NCBI GenBank assembly: GCA_965644315.1
Contig: CBFFRQ010000062.1
Location: 496,001 to 560,000, forward strand
Length of the DNA: 64,000 bases
Direction of reading: 5' to 3'
From: Caecitellus pseudoparvulus
Lineage: Eukaryota; Bigyra: Bicosoecida
The notes beneath the pieces are model-generated. The model saw only the letters and a list, made by a program, of their open reading frames with translations. It was not told the DNA's origin and ran no database searches. Each line of letters begins with the position of its first letter. The stretch's first letter is position 1. Position numbers and translations under genes: made by a program. Below, piece by piece: positions 1-9,964 of this stretch.

Positions 1-1
1 T

Positions 2-3000
2 AGCCATCCTTGCCCGCATCACCCTCCCGATCGTCTCGGGGCGCCTAGACGTCGACGCCTCCCCGCTGACTTTCTACTTGGCGTGGCTGTCATCGGTCGC
101 TGGGACGCTGCTAGGCGCTGTGTGCTTGCTTTGGGCTGTGTGCTCCGACGCAAGCTTCCAGAGTCAGTGAGTGGCAAGCGACGATGCATTTCACGTGCAC
201 GATGCCTGGCGTGCCGATGGCACTTCTCCAAAGTTGTTCCCATACACGACCGCGCCCACCACTTTGCAGGGGCCGGTTTCATTCTCACAGCACTCTAGCA
301 ACGGCGCGACGTGGCCGCGCTTCGACTCAGCGGCAATCAAGAACCAAGGAAAAACTTTCGATTGCTCTGTTTGTGTTCCTGTGGGTCTTCTCTATCCCCA
401 TGCTCGTCACGCTGAGCCGCATGCTGGCTTGCTTCCCCGCCCTGGACCCAGCGGTCCGGGCTCCTCACCTCATCCAGCGATGGGGCACCGCCACCAACGC
501 CATCTGGGGCAAGCCGGGAGCGCTGCTGCGGAGCACGGTGTTGCCACTGAGCACGCCCCTTGAGCACGGCGTGAGCATGGTGCCGGCGATGTTCGGGGGC
601 GTGGAGGCGTGCTACACGGGCTGGCACCTGGTGCATGCAGGGGTGTCAATGGCATGCCTTGGCCTGGTGAATGGCCTCTGCGTGCTTGGTCGTCTCATGA
701 TGGCTTTCCCTGACCCGACACTGCTGGGCAGCCGGTCTTTTGCGGAGGAAAACTTGACGGCCTCCCTCGGCGTACGGTGGGCTGTGCTTCTGGACATCGG
801 CCTTGTCTTCAACACAGCACTGGCGCTAACTGTCATTGCGGAATTCTTCCCATCATGGGCTCTAGGGTCCCTCCTCCCTTTGATTGGCGTGCTGTACCCT
901 GCGTGGACGCTCCACAGGCAGGTGCATGTGAACCCTCGACAGTTCAGAATCTGGTCTGCCGTTTGCTCAGCCATGGTGACGACTGGCCTCTGCAGCATGT
1001 TCATCGCAGGGGGCAGCACGGTGGACTACTTTGCCTTCGTGTCAGTTCTAGGGCTGGCCACCATCATCGTCGGTGCGGCGTCTGTTGACAGCTTCAGGCA
1101 GCGGGTGCTGGCCAAATCCCACGTGCAACTGTCAGTGCACGCACAGCTGTTCGTAGCAACTCTGCACGAGTCCAGGCGCTTCAGTAAGCGCCTTGCACGA
1201 GACCTCTTTGGGCGAGACACTGCGACAGTGGAAGTGTCCCGTGCACTGGCCCTGGCAGCTGGATGTGGCCCACAAGTGTGGAGTTCCGCTGACATGGCCC
1301 AGCTTCGATCTGCAGCCCACATTGCCCGCCTGCGGACTGCCCTCGCCGACAACCCCGCTCACGCCATCATCGCCCGCATGCGCCGCCTGCACCCCGACTC
1401 TGCCACCGCCGCCATGTACGAAGCCATGTGGCGCGGCAGTCCCTGGAGCGGGCACGGCGTGGGCGGCGAGGTGGCGGCCCTGCGACGCCTGTGGGCGCTC
1501 ACGCCTGCCCCCGACTTCCGCGTGTACATCTTGCACCGCCTGCAGTGTCTGTGGCGCCTGGAGAGCGCCGCCATGCTGGGGCTGGTGCGCCGGGCTGAGG
1601 TGCAGGGGCGCATGACGCTGGGTGGCTTAGTTGCGGCGGCTGGGCGACTGCGTGTGGCTGTGCAGGATGCGCAGGGAGGGGCGGGAGCAGGCAAGGGCCG
1701 GCGCGTGAGCGGCAGCGAGGCGTGGGAGCACAGCGCCGCATCGGCACACTGGGTGATGCGCGAGGTGCGCAGTGTGGTGGCAGCAGCTGGTGCTCGGTAC
1801 GAGTACTTGCGCAGCGTGGGGGGCATGCCTGGGCAGACGCGCCGGCAGTTCGAAGTGGCAGCGGTGGAAGGCGCGGTGGCTGGGCGCGAGGTGGGTGCTG
1901 GCGAGGCAGGGGGTATGGGCGCTGTGGTGAAGGGTGGTGGTGGGTCGGGTGTCGTGCGGGGTGCGTCCGGTGCGCTGGGTGGGTGGGTGCAGTTTGTGGG
2001 TCGAGGTGGGCAGGGCAAGGAGCCCCGGCAGCCCGTGCTGTGGGCAGAGGTGAGTGGCACTGGCAGCACACGGGGCATGGTGCTGTCAGTGAGCGAGGGC
2101 ATGGTGAGGCTGCTGGGGTGCAGCAGTGAGGGCGAGCTGGTGGGGCGAGGGTGGGGCGAGGTGATGGGCCTGGGTGGGGATGTGTGGTGGGGCGGCGTGG
2201 TCGCGAAGGGGCTGACGCCGGGGGACGTGGGTGTGCCGCGGTGTGTGAAGCTGGGTCGGCAGGGGCAGGAGGGCGTGGCGTGCCAGGTGTGTGTGTTGGA
2301 GGGCTGGGCGTTGGGCGGCGGGGGTCCTGAGGTGCGGTGGGTGGTGCTTGTGGCTGTACAGGGGGATGGCGGTGGTGGCGGTGGTGGCGGTGGCGAGATG
2401 GAGGAGGGTGATGTTGTCGAGGGGGGCGGTGAGCATGTGGCGGGGGATGGGGGTGCGGGTATGCAGGGTTGGGCAGTGCAAGCGGTGCGTTTGAGCAGTG
2501 CGAGCTGGAAGTCGGCGGGAACTTCCCACGCCGCATGGGGGTCCAACATAGCATGTATCATCATCATGCTCATTGGGTACATGTCGGTGGTACTCACCAA
2601 CCTTGACACATCGCTTGGAGGGTCCACAGGATTGCAAGTGGTTGGGCCTCGTGCCTTCTGGCGAGCCAGCTGGGCCAGCGACGCTGCCTCCACGTGCCTC
2701 GCACTGGGCACCATCAACGCCTCCCGCCCCCATGGCACGTCGCAGGACAGTGACGCACAAGTGGCGCACCTGCTGGATGTGTGGTCGGGCGGGCTCCGTC
2801 AAGGCAGCCATGTGATGGCAGAGTACCGGGAGCCGCGGGCGTTCTTCGACGAGGGCAAGGTGGCCCGCGTGTTTGGTGCAGTGATGGTGGATGAGGTGGT
2901 GACTGTGGGGGGTGCGGAGGGGAATGTCAGTGTGATGGGCGGGGGGGTATTGTCGATGCATGCGGCAGGTGGGGGCACGGGTGGCGTGGGAGGGTGGGGC

Positions 3001-4199
3001 GAGGTGACGGCGGCGTTGAACGTGAGCGGGTCGGTGTTGCAGGGGAGCGCGACTCGCTTCCTTGAGGCGCGAGGAAACTTCGACCTGCTTAGAGGTACTG
3101 TTGGTGCATTTACTGTCATTGGGGCAACGTATCTGGCAAGTATTTTTGTAGAGCGCTGGATGCAGCGTGCCGAGACCCGTGCTGAGCGGGGCGAGGACAA
3201 GGCCAGTGACATGCGCTCACGGCCCCTGCTGCACAGCGGGTCGCTGGTGTGGGCGACATGCGCGTCTGGTGTGCCGCTTGTGGTGATGTTTCTCGTCGTG
3301 TTCGTGACAAGCCGACTGGCCAGCCCGACGGGAGGTGCGCTCACGTTCATGGGTCGTGCCACATCTGGTGCCGTCGGACACCTCACCTCCACATCCACCT
3401 CCCTCCTCCAAACCCACATCGACTTGATGCGCGGCCAACCCATCCACCCGCCGCTCCTGCTCGAAGCCCAGCAACACCTGGCTGCAGCGCAGTGGTGGGC
3501 GCTGCAGGCCGGTGCCATTGCTGGGCAGCAGGACCACAGTCGGGAGGATGTCGTGGGTGTGCTGAGCCGAGCCATGCTGCGTGATGCATGTGGTCTACTG
3601 GGCGTGGTGGAGGGGGGCGACATGCAGGCCGTGGCAAGGGCCAGTGCATACACGCCTGACGGCGTGGCGGGTCTGTGGAGCAGTGGATGGGGCGAGTCGT
3701 ACCGATCACAGTGTGGTGGTGCGGGGGGAGGCGTGCTGTCGACGGGGGGCGTGACACGGGGTGTGCTGTGGGTGGCTGGGCACATGGAGCAGGTGGTGGG
3801 CGTGATGGCGAGGTGTGCGGGTGTGGGGGGCGGTGGGAACGCGACGGCAGAGGCGGCGTGTGTGGGCGGGAGGGGGTGGATCTGGCGGGGGCTGTGGGGG
3901 GGATGGGGAGTGGTGGTGGCGGGCTGGGGGAGGTGTTGGATGTGAGTGTGGTGCAGCTGGGCATGGTGCGGAGCGCGGTGGATTGGCTGGTGCTGGTTGG
4001 GTATGCTGCCATCGAGGCCGGCAGCTATACGCTGTATTGGGCTGCGCTGTACATTCCATTGGCACTCAACTTTGTCATTTTCCTTGGTGTTGTGCTCCCC
4101 ATGGTCAGGGCGAGGAGTGCCAACGTAGTTGCTCTTCAGCTTCGAAGCGTTTTGAGAGGGCTTGGGGCGCGTGTTCAATCATCCAAAGTAGAGGTTTAG
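2..4199 (+). CDS. TmcB/TmcC-like multipass PAS protein, copy 1 (5' end outside window, frameshifted)
   Basis: Large membrane protein resembling the Tiny macrocysts B/C family: N-terminal membrane helices, a TPR-like helical region (about 1320-1850), a PAS-type fold (about 1980-2390), then membrane helices flanking two probable extracytosolic segments. Exon 1 runs in from outside the window and ends at 166; a GTGAGT...CAG intron spans 167-290; exon 2 opens at 291 in phase. The join is supported by copy 3, whose first exon has the same SPLxFYLAW motif. The frame stops at 3943-3945, but both paralogues have one more base near 3866-3876. Restoring that register continues through a last membrane helix to a stop at 4197-4199. 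It is therefore a recent pseudogene, a C-terminally altered allele, or a sequencing error in a G run. A sensory or signalling role is family inference; ligand unknown. Confidence 0.75.
1303..3999 (+). repeat. Left arm of 2.7 kb inverted repeat
   Basis: This stretch of TmcB-like copy 1 is repeated in inverted orientation at 4805-7503 inside copy 2. By eye the match is near-identical over most of its length. It is interrupted by short diverged patches at about 3060-3160 and 3300-3350, which encode membrane helices or their flanks. The arm ends fall inside the coding sequences, and a diverged spacer of about 0.8 kb lies between the arms. Confidence 0.9.
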
Positions 4200-4578
4200 C
4201 CCACGCAAGGTGACAGCCCGTTCACCAACGTTGAAGGCTGCGAAGCTCCCTTGGGATTTTCGTTTGCCGGTCATGCCTTCTCAAGTGCGAACGCGAAGTA
4301 TTGTTCAGTTGTGCATCGAGACACCTGCAGCTACCTCTGTGACAGCCTCAGCCGCGGCACAAATTCATGTCAATGGCCTAGTCTAGAGTGCTCCACGTCG
4401 ATCATGCATTCCTGGTCTGTTGATTCTGCTTGGTGGATTCTCACCGAGAGATGAAGTACCAAGCTCCTGGAAACAGTGGCAATGATGATAGTACTGTCGC
4501 TCTTGACACGGTTCACAATGCAGCAAAGAGACCCTTCAAGATGCACTTTCTCGCACTCGGACACCACAGAAGCACGAG
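4200..4578. other. Intergenic spacer between convergent TmcB-like copies
   Basis: The gap between the two convergent stop codons forms much of the spacer of the inverted repeat and is clearly less GC-rich than the flanking arms. I see no conserved coding segment, RNA gene or repeat. Both 3' untranslated regions presumably lie here. Confidence 0.6.
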
Positions 4579-7500
4579 TTACTTTGCCACACATGGCATT
4601 AGGTCTCTCTGGCTATCCCTTGTGTTGGAATCTGCTCCTGCATGCAGAGCAACAGTCCGCAGAAGGGTCAGGGCTAGGAGATTGCTGCTGCGAGAGCGCA
4701 CCACAGGGCGAACACACACCCAAAACACAAGCCAGCTCACCATAAGCGGGAGCACCACCTCGAACATGAGCAACGAAGGTATGGAAAGGTCGATGTCACC
4801 CCCAGCAACCAGCACCAGCCAATCCACCGCGCTCCGCACCATGCCCAGCTGCACCACACCCACATCCAACACCTCCCCCAGCCCGCCACCACCACTCCCC
4901 ATCCCACCCACAGCCCCCGCCAGATCCACCCCTCCCTCACCCACACACGCCGCCTCTGCCGTCGCGTTCCCACCGCCCCCCACACCCGCACACCTCGCCA
5001 TCACGCCCACCACCTGCTCCATGTGCCCAGCCACCCACAGCACACCCCGTGTCACGCCCCCCGTCGACAGCACGCCTCCCCCCGCACCACCACACTGTGA
5101 TCGGTACGACTCGCCCCATCCACTGCTCCACAGACCCGCCACGCCGTCAGGCGTGTATGCACTGGCCCTTGCCACGGCCTGCATGTCGCCCCCCTCCACC
5201 ACGCCCAGTAGACCACATGCATCACGCAGCATGGCTCGGCTCAGCACACCCACAACATCCTCACGACTGTGGTCCTGCTGCCCAGCGATGGCACCGGCCT
5301 GCAGCGCCCACCACTGCGCTGCAGCCAGGTGTTGCTGGGCTTCGAGCAGGAGCGGCGGGTGGATGGGTTGGCCGCGCATCAAGTCGATGTGGGTTTGGAG
5401 GAGGGAGGTGGATGTGGAGGTGAGGTGTCCGACGGCACCAGACGTGGCGCGACCCACCTGAACCGTGACCCTTTTAGAGCTCCCAGTGGACCGGCTCACA
5501 AGGAACACGACGAGAAACATCACCACAAGCGGCACACCAGACGCGCATGTCGCCCACACCAGCGACCCGCTGTGCAGCAGGGGCCGTGAGCGCATGTCAC
5601 TGGCCTTGTCCTCGCCCCGCTCAGCACGGGTCTCGGCACGCTGCATCCAGATCTCAAAGAAAGGTGCAACTGCTAACGCAAGGAACACGAAGAGGAAGGC
5701 CCCAACTGTCCCTTGGACAAAATCGGCCGCCCACTTCATCTCGAGAAAGCGAGTCGCGCTCCCCTGCAACACCGACCCGCTCACGTTCAACGCCGCCGTC
5801 ACCTCGCCCCACCCTCCCACGCCACCCGTGCCCCCACCTGCCGCATGCATCGACAATACCCCCCCGCCCATCACACTGACATTCCCCTCCGCACCCCCCA
5901 CAGTCACCACCTCATCCACCATCACTGCACCAAACACGCGGGCCACCTTGCCCTCGTCGAAGAACGCCCGCGGCTCCCGGTACTCTGCCATCACATGGCT
6001 GCCTTGACGGAGCCCGCCCGACCACACATCCAGCAGGTGCGCCACTTGTGCGTCACTGTCCTGCGACGTGCCATGGGGGCGGGAGGCGTTGATGGTGCCC
6101 AGTGCGAGGCACGTGGAGGCAGCGTCGCTGGCCCAGCTGGCTCGCCAGAAGGCATGAGGCCCAACCACTTGCAATCCTGTGGACCCTCCAAGCGATGTGT
6201 CAAGGTTGGTGAGTACCACCGACATGTACCCAATGAGCATGATGATGATACATGCTATGTTGGACCCCCATGCGGCGTGGGAAGTTCCCGCCGACTTCCA
6301 GCTCGCACCGCTCAAACGCACCGCTTGCACTGCCCAACCCTGCATACCCGCACCCCCATCCCCCGCCACATGCTCACCGCCCCCCTCCACGGCATCGCCC
6401 ACCTCCATCTCGCCACCGCCACCACCGCCACCACCGCCATCCCCCTGTACAGCCACAAGCACCACCCACCGCACCTCAGGACCCCCGCCGCCCAACGCCC
6501 AGCCCTCCAACACACACACCTGGCACGCCACGCCCTCCTGCCCCTGCCGACCCAGCTTCACACACCGCGGCACACCCACGTCCCCCGGCGTCAGCCCCTT
6601 CGCGACCACGCCGCCCCACCACACATCCCCACCCAGGCCCATCACCTCGCCCCACCCTCGCCCCACCAGCTCGCCCTCACTGCTGCACCCCAGCAGCCTC
6701 ACCATGCCCTCGCTCACTGACAGCACCATGCCCCGTGTGCTGCCAGTGCCACTCACCTCTGCCCACAGCACGGGCTGCCGGGGCTCCTTGCCCTGCCCAC
6801 CTCGACCCACAAACTGCACCCACCCACCCAGCGCACCGGACGCACCCCGCACGACACCCGACCCACCACCACCCTTCACCACAGCGCCCATACCCCCTGC
6901 CTCGCCAGCACCCACCTCGCGCCCAGCCACCGCGCCCTCCACCGCTGCCACTTCGAACTGCCGGCGCGTCTGCCCAGGCATGCCCCCCACGCTGCGCAAG
7001 TACTCGTACCGAGCACCAGCTGCTGCCACCACACTGCGCACCTCGCGCATCACCCAGTGTGCCGATGCGGCGCTGTGCTCCCACGCCTCGCTGCCGCTCA
7101 CGCGCCGGCCCTTGCCTGCTCCCGCCCCTCCCTGCGCATCCTGCACAGCCACACGCAGTCGCCCAGCCGCCGCAACTAAGCCACCCAGCGTCATGCGCCC
7201 CTGCACCTCAGCCCGGCGCACCAGCCCCAGCATGGCGGCGCTCTCCAGGCGCCACAGACACTGCAGGCGGTGCAAGATGTACACGCGGAAGTCGGGGGCA
7301 GGCGTGAGCGCCCACAGGCGTCGCAGGGCCGCCACCTCGCCGCCCACGCCGTGCCCGCTCCAGGGACTGCCGCGCCACATGGCTTCGTACATGGCGGCGG
7401 TGGCAGAGTCGGGGTGCAGGCGGCGCATGCGGGCGATGATGGCGTGAGCGGGGTTGTCGGCGAGGGCAGTCCGTAGGCGGGCAATGTGGGCTGCAGATCG

Positions 7501-8883
7501 AAGTACTGTTTTTCCGCAATTGTCTACGCTCTCTGGCCTCGTCCCATTGATCGCTTCAAGTGCGAGAGCTGCTTGGATCGGGCTGGTGTCCTTCCCCAAG
7601 ACGCGGTCCAGGGCAGATCTGAAGGCCAAAAAGTTTACGTTGATGGCCCGCAAGAAAAGCTGGCCAGGAACAGTGAGCTTCGTTGCAACGGAGGATGCAA
7701 TCCAGTTGTGTGTGGTGATCAAGAGCGCCGCCACAAGCACGAGCAAGATGGAGCCAACTGCCACAAGCGACAGCGTGAGGTCAACTCCGCGCTGCCCCAG
7801 CGTTGTGATGCCCACGATGAGCCCAGAAGTCAGCATGGACGAGCAGGCACCACCCCACAGACCGAGTTGGTTTGGGTTTGCATGAGGCTGGGTTTGAGAG
7901 GACACCACCAAGTACAGCCCACCCACAGCTGGCGCGAGGAAGGACATGAGCCAAAGTGGAATCAAGTCCAACAGGAGAACGAAGTTAATGGCACTCGAGG
8001 CAGTGAAGAGCACTTCAAGAACGAGTGAGACCCGCTGGTTTGTTGTGGTGGTAATGCCCTCTGAGGCGTTCCGCTGGGCAGTCAGCCTGGCTGGATGGGG
8101 CAGGCTGTGCAGCAGGCGAACCACAAGGGACAGGTTCGTGATGGTTGAAAGGCACACGGCGCTGATGAGCACGTGCACCAGGTGCCAGCCCGTGTAGCAC
8201 GCCCCCACGCCCCCGAACATCGCCGGCACCATGCTCACGCCGTGCTCAAGGGGCGCGCTGAGCGGGAAAACCGTGCCTTTGGACAGCGCTCCCGGCTCGC
8301 CCCAGATGGCGTTGGTGGCGGTGCCCCATCGCTGGATGAGGTGAGGAGCCCGGACCGCTGGGTCCAGGGCGGGGAAGCAAGCCAGCATGCGGCCCAGAAT
8401 CAGCGTCAGGGGGACACTGAGTGCCCAGAAAGTGAAGTGAAGGACTCCGCTCAGGAGTTTCTGCCGCTGTCGCAGCGGCTGCAGCCAAGTTTCTATGGCT
8501 GGAGGAAGGAGACCTGCGCCTTTCCCCCGCCCGAACGAGGAGCTCTCCTTTGATCTCCCAACCAGAAAGGTTGGAGTCAGGAGCCCAGGCAACAGCAGCA
8601 CCACCCAGGCTGTGCCGGCGACAGCGACGGAGCCGAGCCAAAGCCCGTAAAACACGGCAGGAGAAAGGTCCACGTCAGCTCGCCCGGCAACGAGATACAC
8701 AGAAAGTCGCCCAAATAGCGTCAGGCCGCTGTTTTCTTGCCCCACTGCCAGTGCAGGCACGTACGCGGCCAGGCATACTACCTGAACTGCCCGCACCAGC
8801 ACCAGGGTTTGCATGAATGCATGGCTGAGTCGGGGAAGGCGCAGAACCGCTAGGATCCAATGCCACAATGGGATAGAGGGCAT
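4579..8883 (-). CDS. TmcB/TmcC-like multipass PAS protein, copy 2 (intact)
   Basis: Intact 1434-residue, apparently intronless copy. The first ATG (8881-8883) gives the start MPSIPLWHW; the open frame extends a little further only through non-ATG codons. Rough layout: membrane helices in residues 25-440, a TPR-like helical region 460-660 (starting SAAHIARLRTALADN), a PAS-like domain 688-820 with the core VSEGMVRLLGCSSE, a membrane helix near 870, an extracytosolic segment, two helices near 1050 and 1110, a second outer segment, and a last helix near 1380 before a short cytosolic tail. The soluble parts are almost identical to copy 1 at the DNA level while the helices differ. A membrane sensor role fits the PAS domain; no catalytic domain is visible. 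Confidence 0.85.
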   Translation of the reverse strand: MPSIPLWHWILAVLRLPRLSHAFMQTLVLVRAVQVVCLAAYVPALAVGQENSGLTLFGRLSVYLVAGRADVDLSPAVFYGLWLGSVAVAGTAWVVLLLPGLLTPTFLVGRSKESSSFGRGKGAGLLPPAIETWLQPLRQRQKLLSGVLHFTFWALSVPLTLILGRMLACFPALDPAVRAPHLIQRWGTATNAIWGEPGALSKGTVFPLSAPLEHGVSMVPAMFGGVGACYTGWHLVHVLISAVCLSTITNLSLVVRLLHSLPHPARLTAQRNASEGITTTTNQRVSLVLEVLFTASSAINFVLLLDLIPLWLMSFLAPAVGGLYLVVSSQTQPHANPNQLGLWGGACSSMLTSGLIVGITTLGQRGVDLTLSLVAVGSILLVLVAALLITTHNWIASSVATKLTVPGQLFLRAINVNFLAFRSALDRVLGKDTSPIQAALALEAINGTRPESVDNCGKTVLRSAAHIARLRTALADNPAHAIIARMRRLHPDSATAAMYEAMWRGSPWSGHGVGGEVAALRRLWALTPAPDFRVYILHRLQCLWRLESAAMLGLVRRAEVQGRMTLGGLVAAAGRLRVAVQDAQGGAGAGKGRRVSGSEAWEHSAASAHWVMREVRSVVAAAGARYEYLRSVGGMPGQTRRQFEVAAVEGAVAGREVGAGEAGGMGAVVKGGGGSGVVRGASGALGGWVQFVGRGGQGKEPRQPVLWAEVSGTGSTRGMVLSVSEGMVRLLGCSSEGELVGRGWGEVMGLGGDVWWGGVVAKGLTPGDVGVPRCVKLGRQGQEGVACQVCVLEGWALGGGGPEVRWVVLVAVQGDGGGGGGGGGEMEVGDAVEGGGEHVAGDGGAGMQGWAVQAVRLSGASWKSAGTSHAAWGSNIACIIIMLIGYMSVVLTNLDTSLGGSTGLQVVGPHAFWRASWASDAASTCLALGTINASRPHGTSQDSDAQVAHLLDVWSGGLRQGSHVMAEYREPRAFFDEGKVARVFGAVMVDEVVTVGGAEGNVSVMGGGVLSMHAAGGGTGGVGGWGEVTAALNVSGSVLQGSATRFLEMKWAADFVQGTVGAFLFVFLALAVAPFFEIWMQRAETRAERGEDKASDMRSRPLLHSGSLVWATCASGVPLVVMFLVVFLVSRSTGSSKRVTVQVGRATSGAVGHLTSTSTSLLQTHIDLMRGQPIHPPLLLEAQQHLAAAQWWALQAGAIAGQQDHSREDVVGVLSRAMLRDACGLLGVVEGGDMQAVARASAYTPDGVAGLWSSGWGESYRSQCGGAGGGVLSTGGVTRGVLWVAGHMEQVVGVMARCAGVGGGGNATAEAACVGEGGVDLAGAVGGMGSGGGGLGEVLDVGVVQLGMVRSAVDWLVLVAGGDIDLSIPSLLMFEVVLPLMVSWLVFWVCVRPVVRSRSSNLLALTLLRTVALHAGADSNTRDSQRDLMPCVAK
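4805..7503 (-). repeat. Right arm of 2.7 kb inverted repeat
   Basis: Reverse complement of 1303-3999. The outermost shared bases read CTTCGATCTGCAG on the coding strand of both genes; the inner limit is the codons for VDWLVLV. A second, outer pair of matching segments lies further out (about 412-640 against 8160-8398) and encodes the MLACFPALDPAVRAP block. Confidence 0.9.
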
Positions 8884-9964
8884 GGCTGCTGTATGACCCC
8901 TGTTCAATCACCCTTGCGGGCTCTCTCTGACTGCCGGCTGCCCGGCGCAGCGAGCGGGAGAATCGGCTCGCTCTCGCCAACACGCCACGCACGCTTCCGA
9001 ATCACTTGACGGCCGTGAACGGCACGCGAGGGTCTGGCAAGCTCAGGCTTGCGAGACTATGACGAGAACGCCACGCCTTGTGTCTCTCCCTGTGACCGCT
9101 TGGCGCCATGTGCGGAGAGTGCGTGGCAGCTGTGAATTGGTCAACTTCTCTGGCTGCGCGGCTGCAGCGTGAGCGCATTGGCTCTGGAAGCTGGTGGTTG
9201 GTGACAGACGGCCGAGGGCAAGGCGGAACCGTGAGTCCGTGGCAGCCGAAGGCGCTGGTTGTGAGCTACCTTCGCTGGGCTAGTTTCCTGCCCCGCGGGA
9301 GCAAGCTATATGTTGCCGCGAGAGGCAAAGATGGCACGCTGGAGTGCAGGGGGACGAGGCAGGCTTGAAGCTCACGCACAGCTTGCCGTCGAGAGCGAAG
9401 TGGGTGTCACATGTCGGGATGGAGAGCTGCAGTGGGCGCAATGAGGGGGGAGGCGCTTGGGGCCGTGGTCTTCCCTCCAGACCCAAAGCGGGTGTGCGCC
9501 CTCTCTCCGCAGTGTGACGTGGCTCAAGCCACTAAAGTGTGCCACCGTTGGCGTCGACCAGTTTCCGCACCAAAACCTGAGGGATGCTGGCTTTCGGGCC
9601 GATATCTTGGCCAACTGAAGAAGAACTTGAGAAGTACACTCTACATACTAAAGAATCACCAAACGGCCTGCATTTATAATCCGAAGACTCACAGGAGCTG
9701 CGCAGGGTGTCTTGATAGGGTTGAAGCAGGCTCCTTACCAAAATCCGCATTTGTTCACACGGCGCTGCACGAACGGTGCGCGAGCAGCCCCTTGGAACAA
9801 AATCACTAAGTCCTCACAAATGCGTACAGCGCCAAATATTTCGTGCCTTGTCCAAACGTGCAAGTGTCCCCCAGGCTGCGAAGCTGGCTTGGCTGGCTCC
9901 TTTGGCGATTGAATTGGAGCGACATTGCTTGGGACGGTTGTGCCCCTTTCCTGCCTGTGGCGCA
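8884..9964. other. 1.1 kb gene-poor divergent intergenic region
   Basis: Longest non-coding stretch in the window, between the 5' ends of TmcB-like copy 2 and GTF3C5. An 86-codon frame at 9108-9368 (start MCGECVAAVN) contains a good donor (GTGAGT) near its middle, so a small or upstream exon cannot be excluded, but it resembles nothing I recognise. No tRNA-like T-arm or other RNA gene was seen. Confidence 0.5.

Noticed and set aside
1359-2738. Long minus-strand open frames opposite TmcB-like copy 1, and their plus-strand mirrors opposite copy 2 (6179-7447)
   Set aside because: They exist because the G-rich coding strand leaves few stop codons on its complement. The predicted proteins are Pro/His/Thr-rich strings with no domain, and they simply mirror the conserved PAS and TPR codons.
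3861-3945. Programmed ribosomal frameshifting in copy 1
   Set aside because: No conserved slippery site, and both paralogues are simply in frame, so a one-base deletion or sequencing error explains the data better.
4840-7000. C-rich direct repeats as a possible CRISPR or satellite array
   Set aside because: Repetition follows codons of the Gly/Val-rich protein; there is no fixed repeat unit with regular spacers, and the host is clearly eukaryotic.
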